DNA of 64,000 bases. It comes from DASREM01 sp035652095 (lineage in GTDB: Bacteria; Acidobacteriota; Terriglobia; Terriglobales; Acidobacteriaceae). The stretch covers positions 531,550-595,549 of the forward strand of contig DASREM010000028.1 of assembly GCA_035652095.1 (NCBI GenBank), written 5' to 3'. Below the pieces are notes generated by a model. That model was not told where the DNA came from. It did no database searches and saw nothing but the letters and a program-made list of their open reading frames with translations. The translations under genes and the position numbers were made by a program. Below are positions 52,866-61,167 of the stretch, in pieces (within the stretch, counting starts at the first letter, position 1; every line of letters starts with the position of its first letter).

Positions 52866-53612
52866 CTATTTTGGTATGTAGCTCAAGTCAGGCCGAAAAA
52901 CGGACATCTCATTCACAATTTGACTGCAGCTGTGGCGTAGCTGATCCAGTACCTGGGCACCATTATCGCCGTACGCCTCTTTGAGCGCATCTTCGAGTTT
53001 CTTTTCTGGCGGCTCCATGTTTCCCCAGGTCGCGCGGTCGGTTACCAACACAAAGGTCGGGACGCTCCCGCCGCTCGCGAGACCGTACCAGCGAGAGGGT
53101 TGCACAGGATAATTGGTCTTTTGAATCGCCGCGTTGATTTTCTTGATGGCGTCGGTGAAGTCATTCAGGTGTTCGGGGATCACCGAGTAGGTGGCGGTCG
53201 TCCGCATCTTGGCAGGCATCGCGGGCGGTTTGGTCAGGCTGAGGTCGTCGCGATACACATAGTACGCGGTTGAAGAAGCGCCGCTCGAAGGGCCCATATT
53301 TTTCGCTACATCAGGGCCGTCCAGTTTGTCGAAGGCCTCGCGAGCATCGAAGTCCTTCCAATTGTGGCCGGGAGAAGAACTCATGTAAGCGCCACTGCGC
53401 TCGCCGGTGGTGATCTCCCAGACGAAAACGGTCCAGGTGTCCTTCTGTGCGGCATGGAAGGCGGAGTGGGCCTTGCGGCCGGCTTCAAACTGCGTGGTCA
53501 TTCCCGGTTTTGGCATGATTACGTTCACTTGAGAAACCACCTGGGGTGCGGACTGTGCCAGACCCGAAATGGAGAGAAACAGCAGCGTAACTAGTGGCGC
53601 GAATTTGCGCAT
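52866..53612 (-). CDS. Secreted protein of unknown function
   Basis: A 248-aa exported protein, signal peptide residues 1-20 (PLVTLLFLSISGLAQ). The start ATG 53612 has the SD AAAGGAG; a longer form from 53762 lacks a signal. It contains two similar halves around WTVFVWEITTGERSGAYMSSS and WYGLASGGSVPTFVLVTDRATW, each a beta-strand-rich alpha-beta unit like dimeric ferredoxin-like barrels. I do not recognise a named family. It is followed upstream by a BNR-type lipoprotein on the same strand, 215 nt away. Confidence 0.55.
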   Translation of the reverse strand: MRKFAPLVTLLFLSISGLAQSAPQVVSQVNVIMPKPGMTTQFEAGRKAHSAFHAAQKDTWTVFVWEITTGERSGAYMSSSPGHNWKDFDAREAFDKLDGPDVAKNMGPSSGASSTAYYVYRDDLSLTKPPAMPAKMRTTATYSVIPEHLNDFTDAIKKINAAIQKTNYPVQPSRWYGLASGGSVPTFVLVTDRATWGNMEPPEKKLEDALKEAYGDNGAQVLDQLRHSCSQIVNEMSVFRPDLSYIPK

Positions 53613-53826
53613 CAAGGCTCCTTTAAATTGAGAGAGCGGCCAGAGGGAGTTGGGCCGCGCACACGAAAAAGATTGGGACGGAATCACCGCAACGGTACGC
53701 GGGTACACACAAATTGTCAATCCATGTGATGTCAGGTTGAGGCCGCATGGCTTCGGAGGCATTCCTCCAGACCATAAGCATGTGCTGCGCTCTGCGGAGC
53801 GTCCAGGGCTGTGTTACACGGGTGGA

Positions 53827-55335
53827 TTAGTCTGGAGGCCTTGCGTGACGATGCTCCTGATCGTAGAAGGCGAGAGGTGGATGATCGGAGTGCGCGTTGG
53901 CGACGGGCTGTTCGCTGCTTGAGCTGAAGGTCGAAACGCTGCGGTTCATGGCGAAGCCCGTGCTCACAGTGAAGATCGGCTCATCGAAGAGCGACCCGGA
54001 ATTTGCGCTGGCCGCGGAGATAATGGGAAACGCCTTGCCCCCGGAGAACACGGTCGAAACGTAGTCTCCGACCATCAATCCGGCAAATGTGTTGGGCAGC
54101 CAGCTGGTAAGCATTGGCCCGGCGAGGGCGGAAGGCGCGCTCCAGGTAATGCCGCCGTCGCTCGACGATACGAACGACGCAATCAACTGGCAGGTGCTGG
54201 CAGCGCAATTGGACACGGGATAGTAGTAGTAGGTAAGTCCCAGGTGCGCGCTGCCGCCCGAGGTGGCAGGATCGATGCCAAGCGATCCGATGAAATGATC
54301 CACGGTGCTGGTCGTGGAATCGATCGGGATGCGTACAGGCGCAGCCCAGAAGTTTCCGTCAGTAGAAGTGCTGAGGACGAGGTCGTTCGAGGCGCAGCCG
54401 GCGCGAAAGCGGCAATCCTGCCAGACGACGTAGACGGTTCCTCCCGCGTCGGCCTGGGCGGAAGGCAAGGCGCTGGTGCGAAGGTTACCTGCCACCAGGT
54501 GGTCGGTGATACTCGATATGATCACAGACGCATTCCAGCTTGCCCCGCCGTTGGTAGAGGAAAATGACAGCATGTTCGCGCCGGTCACGCTTTCGATGGG
54601 AACGATCACGTTGCCGTTGGGCTGCACGACGGGCTGACCTCCGATGCCGGCGACAAGGTCCGCGGTATTCTGCGCCGCAGACCAGGTGAGTCCACCGTCG
54701 GTCGAAGTCGTCATCCACACGAGCCCGTTCTGCCCCGGATCATCCCATTCCATGTAACAGTGGCCATAGAACGGACTGGTTACGGTGTTGTCGCATACGA
54801 TCCAATTCTTGTCGCTATCGGGCGTGTTGCTGACAATGATCGGATTGCCCCAGTTGAGCCCATCAGTGGAGCGGCTGACCGCGACCTTGTCGCTGGCGGC
54901 GATCGGCAGGGTGCTGATCATCCAGACGGCATGCGCCGCATCGTAGGCGACCACGGGGTCGCTGGCTGCATTGAACGCGCCGCCATCGAAAATGGTGATG
55001 CCGGGCAGGAATCCATTAGCCCAGGTAGCTCCCCCATCAATCGAAGTTGCCCAGCCGATATCAGCGCCGCCGCCGGAGAAAATACGCGCGACCTGAAAGG
55101 TGCTGACTATGGTATTGCCAACACCGAGCGCGTGAGTCTCGACTTCCGTGGCGTGCTGGCTTGTCGAGTTGGTGAAGGTGTCGGTGCTGATCTGAGTGGT
55201 GGGAACGGTCTGAACCATGACCGGCGGTGGAGTCGGAGTGGATGCCTGCGGGCTGGATCCACCACCGCAACCCCCAAGAAAAAGAAGAGGCAATAATAAA
55301 AAGGGAATAGGGGCCCAACCAGGACTGCGACTCAT
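53827..55335 (-). CDS. Lipoprotein with BNR/sialidase-type Asp-box repeats
   Basis: A 502-aa lipoprotein (lipobox LFLGGC, C23). At least six Asp-box units occur, such as SIDGGATWANG, STDGLNWG, STDGGLTWSA, STNGGASWNAS, STDGNFWAAP and SSDGGITWSAP, indicating a six-bladed beta-propeller of the sialidase superfold. Catalytic sialidase residues (Arg triad, Tyr) cannot be made out, so it may be a sugar-binding or structural protein rather than an enzyme. Confidence 0.72.
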   Translation of the reverse strand: MSRSPGWAPIPFLLLPLLFLGGCGGGSSPQASTPTPPPVMVQTVPTTQISTDTFTNSTSQHATEVETHALGVGNTIVSTFQVARIFSGGGADIGWATSIDGGATWANGFLPGITIFDGGAFNAASDPVVAYDAAHAVWMISTLPIAASDKVAVSRSTDGLNWGNPIIVSNTPDSDKNWIVCDNTVTSPFYGHCYMEWDDPGQNGLVWMTTSTDGGLTWSAAQNTADLVAGIGGQPVVQPNGNVIVPIESVTGANMLSFSSTNGGASWNASVIISSITDHLVAGNLRTSALPSAQADAGGTVYVVWQDCRFRAGCASNDLVLSTSTDGNFWAAPVRIPIDSTTSTVDHFIGSLGIDPATSGGSAHLGLTYYYYPVSNCAASTCQLIASFVSSSDGGITWSAPSALAGPMLTSWLPNTFAGLMVGDYVSTVFSGGKAFPIISAASANSGSLFDEPIFTVSTGFAMNRSVSTFSSSSEQPVANAHSDHPPLAFYDQEHRHARPPD

Positions 55336-55507
55336 ATCGAGCTATTGTACTTACGTTGCCGGCGCAGGTGGACAGAATTCAGGCGGAGCCCTATTGGCCC
55401 ACGGCAAAAACCTTGGCTTGCGACGGCCTGCGGCTTCGCTAGCCCAGATTCCTTCTTCTCGGTGTCGTCTTTTGCATTCCGTTTCCGATCTCTCTGTAAG
55501 GGGAACT

Positions 55508-56788
55508 ATGCACAAAGAACCAACATACGCCGACGAAGGCATGGTAGCGGTTGCGCTTCCCGGGGCAGTCACCAGCTTCCACGCGAAAGCCTCTCAGGTG
55601 TCCGTGCAGGTTGCGCGGTTGGTTTCCGTGGACGTCCTGAGGGGAACGGTCATGGTGCTGATGGCGCTGGACCATGCCCGGGACTTCCTGACCTATTTAC
55701 GGTTTGCTCCGGAGGACATGGCTCACACTTACGGTGCGCTTTTTCTAACCCGCTTCGTCACTCACTTCTGCGCGCCGGTGTTCGCTTTCCTGGCTGGGAC
55801 CGGAGCATTCCTCGCCACCAGCCGCGGTAAGTCGTTGTCACAAGTCTCGCACTTCTTCTGGACACGTGGGCTGTGGCTGGTGTTTCTCGAGTTAACCGTG
55901 GTTGATTTTGCATGGGGCTTCATCCCTTGGGCGCATGGAGGAGTGATCTGGATCTTGGGTTGGAGCATGGTTGTGATGGCGCTGATTGTGCGCCTTCCGG
56001 TGCGCTGGATCGCGGTGGTGGGGCTTGGCATGATTGCCACGCACAATCTGCTCGATGCCATCAATCCGGCTTCGTTCGGAAGCTTGTACTGGGTGTGGAT
56101 GTTGTTGCACTCGCCCGGGCGCATTCCGATTGGTAATTTTCAGTTCTCTGTGAGGTACGTGCTGATTCCATGGGTCGGCGTGATGGCGGCAGGTTTTGCT
56201 TTCGGGAAGCTGCTGCTCCGGCCGGACCGCCGCAAATGGATTCTGACACTCGGAATTTGCGCCACAGCGCTTTTCTTCTGCCTGCGCGGGATCAATCTTT
56301 ATGGGAATGGGATCGCGGGGCTGCCCTATGGATATCCACGCTCTGCGGGCCCATGGAGTGTTCAACCTTCTTTGTCGTTAACCGTAATCTCGTTTTTCAA
56401 CACGCTGAAGTATCCGCCTTCTCTCGCTTACCTGCTGATGACGCTTGGGCCCGCACTCACCGTGCTGGGCCTGCTCGACAAGCTCAAAGCAGAGCGCGGG
56501 ATCAGCCGAATTCTGCTGGTCTATGGGCGCGTACCGCTGTTTTACTATGTCCTGCACCTCTACCTGCTTAACGTCATGGCGAGGCTGATAGCACTCGCGT
56601 TTCATCAGCCGGCTTGGCATGACCCCGTCATTGCAGACTTCGCGCAGAGACCTTTAGGTTATGGTCATGGTCTGCCTTTTATTTACGCCATGTGGATTGT
56701 AGCGGTGGCCATCCTCTACCTGCCGTGCCTGTGGTTCATGAAATTCCGGAGCCGGCACCGGGATTGGGCGTGGCTCAGCTATTTGTGA
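55508..56788 (+). CDS. HGSNAT-like (DUF1624) membrane acyltransferase
   Basis: A 426-aa protein with about ten helices. RLVSVDVLRGTVMVLMALDHARDFL (residues 38-62) is the hallmark of the heparan-alpha-glucosaminide N-acetyltransferase catalytic domain group. The conserved His of ALDHARD is the probable acetyl acceptor relay. The C-terminal half has YGRVPLFYYVLHLYLLN. The start ATG 55508 follows AGGGGA. Acceptor sugar unknown; bacterial members probably acetylate cell-surface glycans. Confidence 0.78.
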   Translation: MHKEPTYADEGMVAVALPGAVTSFHAKASQVSVQVARLVSVDVLRGTVMVLMALDHARDFLTYLRFAPEDMAHTYGALFLTRFVTHFCAPVFAFLAGTGAFLATSRGKSLSQVSHFFWTRGLWLVFLELTVVDFAWGFIPWAHGGVIWILGWSMVVMALIVRLPVRWIAVVGLGMIATHNLLDAINPASFGSLYWVWMLLHSPGRIPIGNFQFSVRYVLIPWVGVMAAGFAFGKLLLRPDRRKWILTLGICATALFFCLRGINLYGNGIAGLPYGYPRSAGPWSVQPSLSLTVISFFNTLKYPPSLAYLLMTLGPALTVLGLLDKLKAERGISRILLVYGRVPLFYYVLHLYLLNVMARLIALAFHQPAWHDPVIADFAQRPLGYGHGLPFIYAMWIVAVAILYLPCLWFMKFRSRHRDWAWLSYL

Positions 56789-56927
56789 GAGCCCGAACTG
56801 GACCTGACACATGCAAGACAGTTCGAAGTTCTCAGGGGACGGGCGGCTTCGTCCCTATTGGGTGCGGAACTCCGTGCGCAGAGCACGGAAGGCTTGCTGC
56901 CGAGACGAGCGTCCGGAATCGCCGGAT

Positions 56928-57407
56928 TTATTCTCCGAACATGGGTACCTGGCCCACGTCTTCGGGGATGCCGCGGCGACGGCGGCGTGTGGCTCCGATG
57001 ACGGCCAGCACAGTCAGCGATTCCAAAGCGCTCCGCGGCACAAAGATGCGTTGAGTGTTCGAGCGCTGGTCCGGAGGATTCACCAGAAATCCCTCCGCCA
57101 TATTTTGCGAGAGGTCATTCGGCATCATGCCTTCGAGCACTTCATTGTCTTTGAAACGCAGGCGCACCCATAAGCCCTCCGTGCGCGGGCGGCTGGTGAA
57201 AGTCTTCCGGGTCAGAGACTCGGAATCTCCGAATTCGCGCACAAAGTAGACGCCCTTGATGTCGCGCAGTTCGATGGCAACCACGTTGCCGGCAACGTTC
57301 AGTAACTCGACCTTGCCCTCGTGGATAAAGTTCGCGGCCCCGACATAGCCGTTGACGGTGTCGCGGTCCATCTTTCGGACAATGACCTTCTTGTGGGTGG
57401 AAGACAT
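56928..57407 (-). CDS. Conserved hypothetical protein
   Basis: A 159-aa soluble protein I do not recognise. It is rich in beta strands: VIVRKMDRDTVNGYV, VELLNVAGNVVAIELRDIKGVYFVREF, and LWVRLRFKDNEVLEGMMPNDL. A second strand cluster near QRIFVPRSALESLTVLAVIG is followed by a basic stretch RRRRR. The strand pattern is reminiscent of PilZ- or Sm-like barrels, an inference only. ATG 57407 was chosen over an earlier in-frame start with non-conserved residues. Confidence 0.5.
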   Translation of the reverse strand: MSSTHKKVIVRKMDRDTVNGYVGAANFIHEGKVELLNVAGNVVAIELRDIKGVYFVREFGDSESLTRKTFTSRPRTEGLWVRLRFKDNEVLEGMMPNDLSQNMAEGFLVNPPDQRSNTQRIFVPRSALESLTVLAVIGATRRRRRGIPEDVGQVPMFGE

Positions 57408-57694
57408 GCTAGCTTGAACCGGCTGCGCTGGAACAGCTTTCGCAAGACAGCTTAAGCCGATTCTCGCACTTTTCCGGTGAAACTGCCGAGGCAACACCTT
57501 CCTAGTAGCCAAAAGATTAACTATGTGATATTTTGTGATGCTTGCCGCCACCCATCAATGCAAGCCTAAGCCTCGTGGAAAGAATAAGTTATAGGGAACG
57601 CGCCGGGAGCACAGGTTGGGGTAAAGTCTGCCCTGTGGAAATCGCCGCCCATACGGTGGGGCCAAGGAGTGTAGCGCAGCAGTAGCACGAAAGC

Positions 57695-59227
57695 ATGGCA
57701 GATTACATCTACACCATGGAGACCCGGTTGACCCCCGATCAGCAGCGGGGGGTCACGCTAGTACAGGACATTGCCCGGGAAGCGGGCATGAACATTTATC
57801 TCACCGGCGGCGCGATCCGGGACATCATCAGCGGCTTCACCATTCGTGATCTCGATTTCACGGTTCAGGGCAATCCTCTAAAACTGCAAAAAGAACTGGA
57901 ACGCGCGGGCGCCCTCATTGGTGCTGCCGATGACGATACCAAGACGCTGTATCTGACCCTGCCGGGGAATGTTCGCGCCGAACTGAGTATGGCGCGCACC
58001 GAGCTTTACGAAAAAACCGGCAAGCCTCCCGTCATCGCTCCTGCCACGATCATCGAAGACCTGCGACGGCGTGATTTCACCATCAACGCCATGGCCCTTT
58101 CACTCAATCCGGGTTCACGCGGCTTGCTGATGGACCCTTTCAACGGCGCGGCCGACATCGAGGCCAAGCTGATTCGCGTGCTGCACAACTATGCCTTCGT
58201 CGAAGATCCTTCGCGCCTGATTCGCGCCAGCCGTTTCGCCGCGCGTTTTCACTGGCCGCTCGAAGAGCGCACCCAAATACGCTTCGCCTCGGCAAAAGAA
58301 AATAACTACATCGAGTACATTACCGACAAGGCCATCGGTTACGAGATCGAGCAACTGGCGTATGAAGAAGACCCCCTGCACATTGTGCGCGTGCTGGAAA
58401 AGGAAGAATGGCTGAAGGTGCTCAATCCACACTGGACCAGCGCCAAGGTGGATACCAACGGCCTCGGATTGCTGCTGAAGACGCGGCAACAGATGAACGA
58501 ACTCGGCTATGCGCCTGATCCCGCACCGGCCGTGATGTATTTCCTGACTGCCCGCCTCGGCGACAAAGACATTGCCGACATGCGGAAGATGATTCCGCGC
58601 AAAGACCTGGTTGAGGCCTGGCGTCATCTTGAAGATCATGCCAAGGAACTCACCAAGCGTCTGAACAGTAAAGAGGCGGCCACGCCGTCGCGCACATGGA
58701 AGCTGCTCTCGGAGTCGCGCCCGGAGATGGTGCTGTTTCTCGCGGTCACGGCGAAGCAGCAGGGCGTGGTGCAGAAAATCCGGAATTTCTTCACCAAGTG
58801 GCGGCAGGTGCAGCAGAAGGTGCCCCTGCCCGAGATGGCGGAGTTGCACATCACGCCGCAGTTGCCGGAGTATCCGAAGATTGCCAACGATGTCTTTTTG
58901 CTGTTGCTGGATGGCAAGCTGCGTTCGCGCACTGAAATTCTGAAGTTCTTGAAACCGCTGGCGCCACCGCCTCCACCTCCGCCGCCACCGCCCCCGACAA
59001 AGCGTGGACGGGCCGCTAAGGCCGCGGCGGCGCAGGCTGCGGCAGCTGTACCGCCATCATCCGGCAAGAAGAAAGGGAAAGTTGCGGCGGTGCCCGCTCC
59101 AGTCGCGCACCCGACGAAGCCGGAGCCGGCGGCCGTGAAGAAAAGCGACGCCAGGAAGCATAAGCCCGAACTTAAGAAAACTCCCAAGCCTATCCCCAAG
59201 GCTGCTAAGAAAAAGAAGAAGCATTAG
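57695..59227 (+). CDS. CCA-adding/poly(A)-polymerase-type nucleotidyltransferase with basic C-terminal tail
   Basis: A 510-aa class II nucleotidyltransferase. Motifs: YLTGGAIRDIISG with RDLDFTVQG (metal Asp residues), then DLRRRDFTINAMAL, and the neck/body region ASRFAARFHWPLE. Residues 1-415 form the family core. Residues about 417-510 are an added tail: 11 consecutive Pro, then Ala/Lys-rich text ending in a run of Lys and a final His. The tail may bind RNA or DNA. It could be the tRNA CCA-adding enzyme or a poly(A) polymerase; only one such gene is in the window. Start codon has no strong SD. Confidence 0.82.
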   Translation: MADYIYTMETRLTPDQQRGVTLVQDIAREAGMNIYLTGGAIRDIISGFTIRDLDFTVQGNPLKLQKELERAGALIGAADDDTKTLYLTLPGNVRAELSMARTELYEKTGKPPVIAPATIIEDLRRRDFTINAMALSLNPGSRGLLMDPFNGAADIEAKLIRVLHNYAFVEDPSRLIRASRFAARFHWPLEERTQIRFASAKENNYIEYITDKAIGYEIEQLAYEEDPLHIVRVLEKEEWLKVLNPHWTSAKVDTNGLGLLLKTRQQMNELGYAPDPAPAVMYFLTARLGDKDIADMRKMIPRKDLVEAWRHLEDHAKELTKRLNSKEAATPSRTWKLLSESRPEMVLFLAVTAKQQGVVQKIRNFFTKWRQVQQKVPLPEMAELHITPQLPEYPKIANDVFLLLLDGKLRSRTEILKFLKPLAPPPPPPPPPPPTKRGRAAKAAAAQAAAAVPPSSGKKKGKVAAVPAPVAHPTKPEPAAVKKSDARKHKPELKKTPKPIPKAAKKKKKH

Positions 59228-59288
59228 CGGCAGGACGCCGGCGGTACGATGTACCGCCGCTTGAGCCTGCCGAACGCAAATACAACTT

Positions 59289-60302
59289 ATGACACGACTG
59301 CGCAGAATTCTGCTTTTCGCCTTGCTAGCCGTTATCGTTTTACTGGTCGCGGGAATCAGCCTGACTATCGGATGGCGCCCGTTCATCGGTCCCCGAGCCC
59401 GGCCCACGACCTCGCGAAAATTCGAATCCACTCCCCAGAGGGTCGAGCGCGGCAAGTACATCTTCAACGCGCTCAGCGCCTGCAACGTCTGCCACTCGCA
59501 ACATGACTACACCAAGCACGGCGCGCCGGTCATCGCGGGCACCGAGGGTGCGGGGCAGGTGATCCCGTTCCGCGGCTTGCCGGGACGCGTGGTCGCTCCC
59601 AACATCACGCCCGACATGGAAACCGGGTCCGGACGCTGGACCGATGATCAGCTGGCACGCGCGATCCGCGAAGGTATCGGGCATGACGGACGCGCGCTGT
59701 TCCCGCTGATGCCTTACGGCGAATACAAGGCACTCAGTGATGAAGATATCGCCTCGCTGGTGGTGTATTTGCGAACCTTGCCTCCGGTGCGCCACGAGCT
59801 TCCAAAAACCGAAATCATCTTTCCGGTGAAATACCTGATTCGGACCGCGCCGCAGCCGATTACTACGGCCGTACCGATGCCTGACAAGAGCGACTCTGCG
59901 AAATACCAGGCTTACCTGGTGAAGGTTGCCGGTTGCTATTTTTGTCATACCCCGCAGGAGCACGGGCAGGTCATTGCCGGCATGGATTTTGCCGGAGGCA
60001 ATGTCTTCTCGGAAGGACCGAAAGACGCTGCCGCGGCCAATCTTACGCCAGACCCCAGCGGAATCGGCTATTACGACGAATCTCTCTTCCTCCAGGCGAT
60101 GCGGACCGGTTATGTGAAGGCCCGCGAATTGAGCAGCATCATGCCGTTCGGGGTGTATCAGAACCTGAACGACGATGATCTGAAAGCGATGTTTGCGTAT
60201 CTGAAAAACCTGAAGCCGGTCAAGCACCGCGTAGACAACAACGAGCCGCCAACCTTCTGCAGGCTTTGCGGTCAGACGCACGGCGCCGGCAACCAGAATT
60301 AA
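59289..60302 (+). CDS. Membrane-anchored diheme cytochrome c
   Basis: A 337-aa cytochrome with an N-terminal anchor (residues 6-26) and two class I heme domains: CNVCH (residues 65-69) and CYFCH near 216. Likely axial methionines are in LFPLMPYGE and SSIMPFGVY. A third Cys pair near the C-terminus (FCRLCGQTHG) lacks the adjacent His, so it is not a standard heme site. It is probably a periplasm-facing electron carrier associated with a dehydrogenase; no partner gene is next to it. Confidence 0.88.
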   Translation: MTRLRRILLFALLAVIVLLVAGISLTIGWRPFIGPRARPTTSRKFESTPQRVERGKYIFNALSACNVCHSQHDYTKHGAPVIAGTEGAGQVIPFRGLPGRVVAPNITPDMETGSGRWTDDQLARAIREGIGHDGRALFPLMPYGEYKALSDEDIASLVVYLRTLPPVRHELPKTEIIFPVKYLIRTAPQPITTAVPMPDKSDSAKYQAYLVKVAGCYFCHTPQEHGQVIAGMDFAGGNVFSEGPKDAAAANLTPDPSGIGYYDESLFLQAMRTGYVKARELSSIMPFGVYQNLNDDDLKAMFAYLKNLKPVKHRVDNNEPPTFCRLCGQTHGAGNQN

Positions 60303-60331
60303 GCGTGCCAGCGGGACTATAATGGGTCTGT

Positions 60332-61012
60332 ATGCGGCGTCTGGCGGGTATTTCGGCGCTCGTCGCAGTTCTCCTTTGCGCCCCGGTTCTGGCCCAGCGG
60401 CGCGGAGGCGGGGGATTTCGCACCGGCTTCGGATCGCGTGGTGGAATCGTTTTCCGCGGATCGTATCGCAGCGGCGGCATCAGAATCCGCACCGACCCCT
60501 GGTACTTCCATCGCCACGGACATTTCCGGCGGTGGTGGGGTTACGGCTATCCCGCTTACTACGGATACTACGGCGGATATTACGATCCGTTGCTGTGGGG
60601 TTCGGCTTCTTCGGCTTACGGCACCTCTTCTTACGACCCCTCGAGCGCTTACAACGCGTACTACGAACAGACCCAGCAACTGCAGCAGCAGATTGATCGC
60701 TTGCAGGACGAGGTAGACAGGTTACATGAGCAGCAATACGCGCGGCCTGCTCCGCCCGATGTCCCTCGCCCACCGTCGGCGCCAGCCACTGCCGCCAAGC
60801 CCGAGCCGGCAACCTTCACTGTCCTGATCTTCAAGGATCAGCATCGCGAAGAGGTAAAGAATTACGCGGTCGTGGGAAACACGCTCTGGATCTTCAGCGA
60901 ACAGCGGGCGCGAAAGATACCGCTCGACCAGCTCGATGTCGCTGCCACACGACAGGCGAACGAAGACTTAGGGCTGGACTTTAACCTACCGGGAACCACT
61001 CAGCAGTATTAG
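60332..61012 (+). CDS. Secreted Gly/Tyr/Arg-rich protein of unknown function
   Basis: A 226-aa exported protein, signal peptide residues 1-21. Residues 22-95 are rich in Gly, Arg, Tyr and His (RRGGGGFRTGFGSRGG, then GYGYPAYYGYYGGYY). A coiled-coil-like segment QQLQQQIDRLQDEVDRLHEQQ follows at about 112-132, a Pro/Ala linker, then a small C-terminal domain FTVLIFKDQHREEVKNYAVVGNTLWIFSEQRARKIPLDQLD. I do not recognise a family. It follows the cytochrome gene by 29 nt, and a TATAAT at 60318-60323 lies just upstream. Confidence 0.6.
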   Translation: MRRLAGISALVAVLLCAPVLAQRRGGGGFRTGFGSRGGIVFRGSYRSGGIRIRTDPWYFHRHGHFRRWWGYGYPAYYGYYGGYYDPLLWGSASSAYGTSSYDPSSAYNAYYEQTQQLQQQIDRLQDEVDRLHEQQYARPAPPDVPRPPSAPATAAKPEPATFTVLIFKDQHREEVKNYAVVGNTLWIFSEQRARKIPLDQLDVAATRQANEDLGLDFNLPGTTQQY

Positions 61013-61167
61013 TCGCGGTTTGGTTTAGCGATATCTTCGGACACCCAAACTCTATTCCCGGCGAATGAGATTGCACGGCACGTCCGTGCGGAGTACGATC
61101 ACGATTACCCTGAACATTATTGCGCAGCTCCCATGATCGGAAATAAGGACAGCATTGGGAGGTTTCT

